5,212 bases of DNA, from contig JAFGPU010000439.1 of assembly GCA_016936035.1 (NCBI GenBank), forward strand, positions 1-5,212, in the 5' to 3' direction. Both the position numbers and the translations under genes were made by a program. Shown piece after piece: positions 1-5,212 of the stretch. This stretch comes from Acidimicrobiales bacterium. Lineage in GTDB: Bacteria; Actinomycetota; Acidimicrobiia; Acidimicrobiales; VFJN01. Position 1 is the first letter of the stretch. The number at the start of each line of letters is the position of its first letter. The notes below the pieces were generated by a model. That model did no database searches. It worked only from the letters and a program-made list of their open reading frames with translations, and was not told the DNA's origin.

Positions 1-678
1 CACGTCGGTGAAGCCGGCCGCGGCGATCAGCGAGCACCAGGCGTCGACGGACTGGCCGCCGGCGATGCAGTCCGTCCACAGCTCGATGTCGCAGCGCGCC
101 TCGTGGGGGACCTCGCGACCGACGGCGATGTCGGCGACCTGCAGGACGCCGCCCGGGCGCAGGACCCGGCGCGCCTCGGCCAGGGCACGGGGCTTGTCGG
201 CCACGAGGTTCAGCACCCCGTTGGAGATCACGACATCGGCCCAGCCGTCGTCGACGGGCAGGTCCTCGAGGATGCCCTCGCGGAACTCGACGTTGGCGAG
301 ACCGAGGCGCTCGGCGACGCGCCGCGACCGTTCGAGCATGGCGGGAGTCATGTCCACCCCGATCACCGCGCCGGTGGGACCGACGAGCCGGGCGGCCACG
401 AAGCAGTCGAAGCCGCCGCCCGAGCCCAGGTCGACGACCTTGCTGCCGGTGGGGATCGGCGCGGCGGCGAAGGGGTTGTCGACGCCGGCGAAGCTCTCGA
501 CGGCCTCGTCGGGCAGGTCGCCGACGATGTCGTCGCGGTAGCCGAGGTGGGCGGCCAGCGGCCGGCCGGTGTGGAAGTGGAAGGTCTCGGTGGGGTCGGT
601 GGCCACCTTGCCGTACTTGTCCCGGACGTCGGCGCGCAGCGCCTCGGGGTCGACGGTGGTGCGGTGGGTGCTGGTCAT
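1..678 (-). CDS. ArsM-like SAM-dependent methyltransferase (3' end beyond window)
   Basis: Partial gene: 226 residues from ATG at 678 to the window edge, with no stop reached. The start is fixed by a strong AGGAGG four bases upstream. It has a class I Rossmann methyltransferase core. The SAM-binding motif I (VVDLGSGGGFD) is at residues 81-91, the acidic motif II (GVDMT) at 107-111, the motif IV region (DVVISNGVLNL) at 148-158 and RVLRPGG at about 170-176. Overall layout, including an N-terminal KYGKVA at 21-26, resembles the arsenite methyltransferase (ArsM) family, which transfers methyl groups from SAM to As(III) in the cytoplasm. Two cysteines expected of that family are replaced: the CGNP-type motif reads VDNP (Val66) and the SNCV-type motif reads SNGV (Gly154). 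The later cysteine (Cys204, in TDCIAGG) is kept. The fold call is confident; the substrate is unknown and arsenic methylation is doubtful. No ars genes are visible nearby. Confidence 0.88.
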   Translation of the reverse strand, partial: MTSTHRTTVDPEALRADVRDKYGKVATDPTETFHFHTGRPLAAHLGYRDDIVGDLPDEAVESFAGVDNPFAAAPIPTGSKVVDLGSGGGFDCFVAARLVGPTGAVIGVDMTPAMLERSRRVAERLGLANVEFREGILEDLPVDDGWADVVISNGVLNLVADKPRALAEARRVLRPGGVLQVADIAVGREVPHEARCDIELWTDCIAGGQSVDAWCSLIAAAGFTDV

Positions 679-682
679 GGTG

Positions 683-688
683 CCTCCT
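683..688 (-). promoter_or_regulatory. Shine-Dalgarno site of the methyltransferase gene
   Basis: The minus strand reads AGGAGGCACC directly before ATG at 678. This is a near-perfect ribosome binding site and settles the start of the methyltransferase. It is the strongest such site in the window and suggests the gene is translated independently of the regulator gene upstream. Confidence 0.85.
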
Positions 689-696
689 GTCTCCCG

Positions 697-709
697 CGTG
701 CCGGGCACG
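697..709. repeat. 13-bp palindrome upstream of the methyltransferase start
   Basis: CGTGCC-G-GGCACG is a perfect inverted repeat with six-base arms around a single central base, 18 bp before the methyltransferase start codon and just upstream of its Shine-Dalgarno site. The position would suit an operator for a dimeric repressor. A one-base loop cannot fold fully as RNA, so a protein-binding site is likelier than a hairpin. In such GC-rich DNA a palindrome this short can also arise by chance. Confidence 0.35.
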
Positions 710-782
710 GACGGGGTCGCGGTCGGTCACCAGCCACCGTCACCCACGGCAGCGGCGATGTCCTTGCGACGGTCTTGGGAAG

Positions 783-811
783 TCCCCGGGAACGTCGCAG
801 GCTCCCGGGGA
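783..811 (-). terminator. GC-rich hairpin after the regulator gene, possible terminator
   Basis: TCCCCGGGA at 783-791 pairs perfectly with TCCCGGGGA at 803-811 across an 11-base loop. The hairpin starts 14 bases past the stop codon of the regulator gene, where a terminator would be expected. No run of U follows on the minus strand, so it is not a canonical intrinsic terminator; U-poor hairpins after genes are common in high-GC actinobacteria. It could instead protect mRNA 3' ends or attenuate read-through into the methyltransferase. Each arm contains CCCGGG, itself a palindrome, so alternative foldings exist. Confidence 0.5.
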
Positions 812-825
812 AGGTGTCGCGCGGC

Positions 826-3258
826 TCAGGTCGCGCCGGCCAGGCCGGCGAGGACGCGGTCGAGCGCCTCGACCGCGCACCGCCCGGCCTCGGGCGGACG
901 CCACCGGGCGCCCTCGGCGGCGAGCGGGCCGAAGCGGTCGCCCAGCCGCCGTCGCAGCTCGTCCTCCAACGACGCCCGCAACAGCTCCGACAGGCCGACG
1001 GCGTAGCCGGACGCGGCCCGCGCCCCGAGCAGGCGGGCGGCGGTCTCGACCTCGCCGTGGTCGGCGAGGAGGCGGGCGGCCATGACCGTGTCGGCCGAGA
1101 TGAGCGTCCACATGCCCCGGTCGAGGTAGCGCCCCAGGGTGCGGCGCAGGCTGCGCATGGCGTCCGGCGGCGGCACGGCCGGGAGGGTGATCTGGGTCAG
1201 CGTGCTGGCAGCCGCACCGAGGTGCAGCCGGTAGTCGCGCGCGATGGCGTTCGTCACGACCGCCTCGAACAACTCGGCGGCGCGACGCGGATCTGCGGTG
1301 CACACCCGCAGCCCGTCGACCAGGCAGTCCTGGACGCCGAGCAGGCCCTCCCGGGCCCGCTCCGGGGTGACGGTCGCCGTGGTGATCGGGGCCTCCTGGC
1401 GAACGGTGGCGACGACGGCGGCGAAGCCGTCGGCGAACCCGCGGTCGAAGCCCCGGTCGGACCGGCTCAGCTCGAGCAGCCGGCCGGCCGAACGGACCAC
1501 CGTGTCGAGGTCACCCCGGTAGTACGCGCACCACACCAACGACAGCACGGTCGCGTGGGTCTCGCGCCACCCGTGGGCGGTCTCGGCCAGCCGGCGGGCC
1601 GACGCGAGGTCGCCCCGGTGGGCGAGCATGCGGGCCTCGATGGCGAGCGCGTCCGCGGAGACCGTCAGGTCCGTGCCCGGTCGCGCCAGGTCGAGCTGCA
1701 GGCACCAGTCGAGCACCTCGTAGACCTGGAAGACGTCCGCGTACGCGCCCACGGCCCGGACCAGGCGCCGGGCGAGATCGGCGTCGTGGGCGACGGCGTG
1801 GCCGGCGGCGGCGCGGATGTTGGGCCACGACGCCCGCAGGGCGGCGACCGCAGCGTCGATCCGCTCGGTCTGGAGCTCGGCGTCCAGGCGCTCGGCCAGG
1901 TCGGTGAAGTGCTCGGCGTGGCGCCGGCCCAGGGCCTCGGCGTCGTCCAGCTGCCCGGAGGCGAAGCCGCGCACCGACTCGAGGAGGCGGAAGCGCGACT
2001 GCCCGGCCGGGCCCTCGACGGGGACGACCAGCGAGTGGCTCACCAGCCGCCCGACGGCGTCGACGACGTCGAGCGGATCGGCCGACCGGAGCGCCACGGC
2101 CCGGACGTCGTCGAGCGTGAAGGCCCCGACGAACACGCTCAGGCCGGCCAGCAACCGCCGATCGGCGGGCGCCAGGGCCGCCCAGGACCACTCGATGGTG
2201 CGGTACAGCGACGAGTGACGCTCGTCGTCACGACCGTCGTCGCGCAGCAACCGGAACCGGTCGGCCAGCAGCGGCAGCATCTCGCCGGGGGACAGCATCC
2301 TCGCCCGGGCGGCCGCCAGCTCGATGGCCAGCGGCAGGCGATCGAGTCGATCGCACAGCTCGGCGACCTCAGCTGCGGACGGATCGACCGCGGCGCCCGC
2401 GTCCTTCGCCGCCGCGACGAAGCACGCCACCGCCGCCTCGGGATCGAGGGGTGCGAGCGGGTGGATCGACTCGCCGCCGGTGCCGAGCGGGACCCGGCTC
2501 GTGGCCAGCACGCGCAGGTCGGGGCAGCGCACCAGCAGCTCGGACGTCAGGGCTGCGGCGCCGGCGAGCACGTGCTCGCAGTTGTCGAGCACCAGCAGCG
2601 CCCGGCGTCCCTCCAGGGACCGCACGAGCGACTCGACCGGGTCGGCATCGCTGTGCTGCGCCTGCCCGATGGCGTCGAGGACGACGTTCGCCGTCGACCG
2701 GGCGTCCCTCGCGTCGGCGAGCGCGCAGAACCGGGCACCGTCGGGAGCCACCGGGCCGAGCCGCTCGGCGACCGCACGGGCCAGCGCGGTCTTGCCCACT
2801 CCCCCGGGCCCGGTGACCGTGACGAGGGGGTGGTGCCGGAGCCGCCGCTCGACCTCGTCGAGGTCGGCATCGCGTCCCAGCAGGCGCACCCTGGCGGGGC
2901 CCCAGCGGGGGGCGACAGGGGCGGCGTCTCGCGGTTCTGGCGAGCGCGGGCCTTCCCGCACCGGGGCGACGAACCGGTAGCCGACCCGGTGCGCCGTCTT
3001 GATCACCCGCTGGGACCGACCGTCGTCGCCGACGGCGTGGCGCACATGGGTGATCTGTGTCGTCAGGGCCGAGTCACCGACGAAGCGGTCGCCCCAGACC
3101 TCGTCGAGCAGCTCCTCCTTGGGCACGACCCGGTCGCGATGCTGCACCAGGTGGGCCAGCACCGCGAACCCCCGCGGCTCCAGCTCGACCACCGCACCCG
3201 CGTGCCGGAGCTCCCGAGCGTCGAGATCGAGCGTGTTGGGTCCGAAGTGCAACTCCAT
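826..3258 (-). CDS. Winged-helix regulator with STAND/NB-ARC-like ATPase domain
   Basis: An 810-residue predicted cytoplasmic transcription regulator. Residues 1-100 form an OmpR/PhoB-type winged helix (Trans_reg_C), ending in the typical wing IKTAHRVGYRF (86-96). After a Pro/Arg-rich linker comes an AfsR-like (COG3903-type) ATPase: Walker A GPGGVGKT (150-157), Walker B LLVLDNCEHV (221-230), an LATSRVPLG sensor-like motif (251-259) and RLPLAIELAAARA (307-319). FRLLESVRGFA (423-433) leads into a helical, TPR-like region reaching the C-terminus. There is no receiver domain, BTAD domain, C-terminal LuxR domain, signal peptide or membrane segment. STAND proteins usually act as switches that use ATP to couple ligand sensing to oligomerisation; ligand and targets are unknown here. 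ATG at 3258 is chosen because homology begins there and upstream in-frame sequence is Arg-rich and overlaps the sigma gene. Only a weak GGGCGA precedes it. The 52-bp gap to the sigma gene suggests co-transcription. Confidence 0.9.
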   Translation of the reverse strand: MELHFGPNTLDLDARELRHAGAVVELEPRGFAVLAHLVQHRDRVVPKEELLDEVWGDRFVGDSALTTQITHVRHAVGDDGRSQRVIKTAHRVGYRFVAPVREGPRSPEPRDAAPVAPRWGPARVRLLGRDADLDEVERRLRHHPLVTVTGPGGVGKTALARAVAERLGPVAPDGARFCALADARDARSTANVVLDAIGQAQHSDADPVESLVRSLEGRRALLVLDNCEHVLAGAAALTSELLVRCPDLRVLATSRVPLGTGGESIHPLAPLDPEAAVACFVAAAKDAGAAVDPSAAEVAELCDRLDRLPLAIELAAARARMLSPGEMLPLLADRFRLLRDDGRDDERHSSLYRTIEWSWAALAPADRRLLAGLSVFVGAFTLDDVRAVALRSADPLDVVDAVGRLVSHSLVVPVEGPAGQSRFRLLESVRGFASGQLDDAEALGRRHAEHFTDLAERLDAELQTERIDAAVAALRASWPNIRAAAGHAVAHDADLARRLVRAVGAYADVFQVYEVLDWCLQLDLARPGTDLTVSADALAIEARMLAHRGDLASARRLAETAHGWRETHATVLSLVWCAYYRGDLDTVVRSAGRLLELSRSDRGFDRGFADGFAAVVATVRQEAPITTATVTPERAREGLLGVQDCLVDGLRVCTADPRRAAELFEAVVTNAIARDYRLHLGAAASTLTQITLPAVPPPDAMRSLRRTLGRYLDRGMWTLISADTVMAARLLADHGEVETAARLLGARAASGYAVGLSELLRASLEDELRRRLGDRFGPLAAEGARWRPPEAGRCAVEALDRVLAGLAGAT

Positions 3259-3310
3259 CGTTCGTCGCCCACGTCGACGGCGGTCGGCCAGGTCGCACGC
3301 TATCGGAGGG

Positions 3311-4488
<1,178 letters not shown>

Positions 4489-4492
<4 letters not shown>

Positions 4493-4896
4493 TCGGTGAC
4501 GGTGGAGGGCGCGGTCAGGAACGGGCGGACCTCCAGCCATTCGTGGATGGGCTTGCCGCCGGCCCCGGGGGCGGCCGACAGCTCGCCCGCGAGCTCGATC
4601 GCCCGCTCGTAGCTGTCGACGTCGATCACCATCCAGCCGGCGATGAGGTCCTTGGTCTCGGCGAAGGGGCCGTCGGTCACCGGCGGGCGCCCCTCGCCGT
4701 CGTAGCGGACCCACACTCCGTCGGGCGACAGCGCCTGCCCGTCGACGAACTCGCCGGAGGCCTCGAGCCGGGCGGCGAAGTCGCCCATGAACTTGATGTG
4801 GGCCTCGACCTCGTCGGGCGCCCACTGGTCCATCGGGACGTCGTTGACGGCCGCCGGGGCCCCTCGGTAGTGCTTGAGCAGCAGGTACTTGGCCAT
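4489..4896 (-). CDS. DGPF/YCII-domain protein, partner of the ECF42-like sigma factor
   Basis: A 135-residue YCII/YciI-like (DGPF family) protein. It opens MAKYLLLKHYRG, a typical first beta strand. It carries the family motif TDGPFAETKDLIAGWMVIDV at 74-93 (DGPF at 75-78), then a helix (SYERAIELAGEL) and the usual ending (PIHEWLEVRPF). The fold is a small ferredoxin-like alpha/beta barrel that usually dimerises. Members are often found beside ECF42 sigma genes and are described as their targets; their biochemical role is unknown, and enzymatic or ligand-binding functions have been proposed. ATG at 4896 is chosen over an in-frame upstream ATG at 4926, because homology starts here and GAAGGAG lies six bases upstream. 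First gene of the putative operon, preceded by an ECF-type promoter and overlapping the sigma gene by four bases. Confidence 0.95.
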
Positions 4897-4902
4897 GGTG
4901 TT

Positions 4903-4909
4903 CTCCTTC
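4903..4909 (-). promoter_or_regulatory. Shine-Dalgarno site of the DGPF gene
   Basis: The minus strand reads GAAGGAG, then six bases, then ATG at 4896. This supports that start over the upstream in-frame ATG at 4926, which has no comparable site. Confidence 0.8.
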
Positions 4910-4949
4910 GGTGGCGGCGACCCCACGGGCCGCTCTCATTTCACCCCGG

Positions 4950-4976
4950 GACGGAGCAGATCGCGCGTTCTCGACA
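4950..4976 (-). promoter_or_regulatory. ECF-type promoter, TGTCGA-N17-CGTC, before the DGPF-sigma operon
   Basis: On the minus strand, TGTCGA (4976-4971) is followed after exactly 17 bases by CGTC (4953-4950), about 53 bases before the DGPF start codon. CGTC is a common ECF -10 core. From memory, the ECF42 target motif reported in Streptomyces is TGTCGA at -35 and CG(A/T)C at -10, which this matches in both parts and in spacing. If correct, the sigma factor activates its own operon. The match and spacing are seen directly; use by this sigma factor is inferred. Confidence 0.7.
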
Positions 4977-4998
4977 TGCTCGGCGAGATTCCCCGTAC

Positions 4999-5027
4999 TT
5001 GACACGCCCGAGGCGGCTGCCGAGGCT
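4999..5027 (+). promoter_or_regulatory. Possible housekeeping promoter for the divergent plus-strand gene
   Basis: A perfect TTGACA (4999-5004) is followed after 17 bases by GAGGCT (5022-5027), a poor -10 that keeps only A at position 2 and T at position 6. If used, transcription would start at or very close to the GTG at 5034, giving a leaderless or nearly leaderless mRNA, which is common in actinobacteria. The -35 is convincing; the -10 is weak. Confidence 0.4.
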
Positions 5028-5033
5028 GGGTGA

Positions 5034-5212
5034 GTGAGCGTCCACCCACTTCATCGGCCCGGTCGCGACCCGGGCAGGCTCGACATCCCCCCACGGTGGG
5101 ACGCCGTCGGCCCGGAGTGGATGACCGCGGCGCTGGCGAACGCCTTCCCGGGCGTCGAGGTCGACACGGTGGCGCTCCTCCTCGACGACGACGGCACCAA
5201 CCGGCGGGCCCG
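5034..5212 (+). CDS. N-terminus of a probable APH-like phosphotransferase (partial)
   Basis: An open frame from GTG at 5034 to the right edge, 59 residues plus two bases, with no stop. It is preceded directly by an in-frame TGA and lacks a clear Shine-Dalgarno; ATG at 5121 is a less likely alternative start because the preceding residues look coding. The protein reads PPRWDAVGPEWMTAAL (19-34), a hydrophobic stretch VDTVALLLDDD (43-53) and DGTNRRA (53-59). This helix-then-strand opening ending in a D/GT-x-R-x-A-type turn resembles the N-lobe start of aminoglycoside phosphotransferase-fold or ecdysteroid-kinase-like proteins common in actinobacteria. The catalytic loop and DFG-like motif would lie beyond the window, so kinase function is unverified. 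It is transcribed away from the sigma operon, with 137 bp between the two start codons. Confidence 0.6.
   Translation, partial: MSVHPLHRPGRDPGRLDIPPRWDAVGPEWMTAALANAFPGVEVDTVALLLDDDGTNRRA

Noticed and set aside
1..678. Annotating the methyltransferase as a true arsenite methyltransferase (arsM).
   Set aside because: Two of the expected arsenic-binding cysteines are missing and no ars genes are visible, so only the general methyltransferase call is supported.
1511..2191. A 226-codon minus-strand frame inside the regulator gene.
   Set aside because: It is Arg/Ala/Gly/Pro-rich, in a different frame from the regulator, and shows no domain. It is a shadow of the real gene.
4493..5005. An in-frame N-terminal extension of the sigma factor by 171 codons.
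   Set aside because: It covers the whole DGPF gene in another frame and would start upstream of the likely operon promoter. Sigma homology starts near 4492.
5030..5212. An alternative plus-strand frame starting at GTG 5030.
   Set aside because: It is open but Arg/Pro-rich, while the frame from 5034 has better codon bias and a protein-like pattern ending in DGTNRRA.

Overview
The window is very GC-rich (roughly 70-75% by eye), with G/C-biased third codon positions, GTG starts alongside ATG, and long spurious open frames on the strand opposite real genes. The gene types (an ECF42-like sigma factor with a TPR-type C-terminus beside a DGPF/YCII protein, and a winged-helix regulator with an AfsR-like ATPase core) point to an actinomycete-type bacterium (Actinomycetota). 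I cannot place it more precisely from sequence alone.

Layout. Four genes lie on the minus strand and are read right to left. (1) At 4489-4896 is a small DGPF/YCII-domain protein. (2) At 3311-4492 is an ECF sigma factor with a long C-terminal extension (COG4941/ECF42 type), overlapping gene 1 by four bases (GTGA). (3) At 826-3258, 52 bp further on, is an 810-residue regulator with an OmpR/PhoB-type winged-helix domain, a STAND/NB-ARC-like ATPase and a helical C-terminus. (4) After a 147-bp gap holding a GC-rich hairpin, at 1-678, is an ArsM-like SAM-dependent methyltransferase whose 3' end is cut by the window edge. On the plus strand, diverging from this block, a partial gene starts near 5034 and runs off the right edge; it looks like the N-terminus of an APH-like phosphotransferase.

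How they may work together. The DGPF gene and the sigma gene form the classic ECF42 pair. Upstream of the DGPF gene, on its strand, is TGTCGA-N17-CGTC, an ECF-type promoter that matches the ECF42 target motif as I remember it. The simplest reading is that the sigma factor drives its own operon. No anti-sigma factor gene is visible, so control probably lies in the sigma factor's C-terminal extension and perhaps in the DGPF protein. The downstream ATPase regulator may be co-transcribed and could add a second layer of nucleotide-dependent control; that is inference. The methyltransferase has its own strong Shine-Dalgarno sequence and sits beyond a hairpin, so it may be a separate unit. It lacks two of the cysteines expected of a true arsenite methyltransferase.

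Nothing in the window suggests an insertion sequence, CRISPR array, tRNA or rRNA. No gap between genes exceeds 150 bp.
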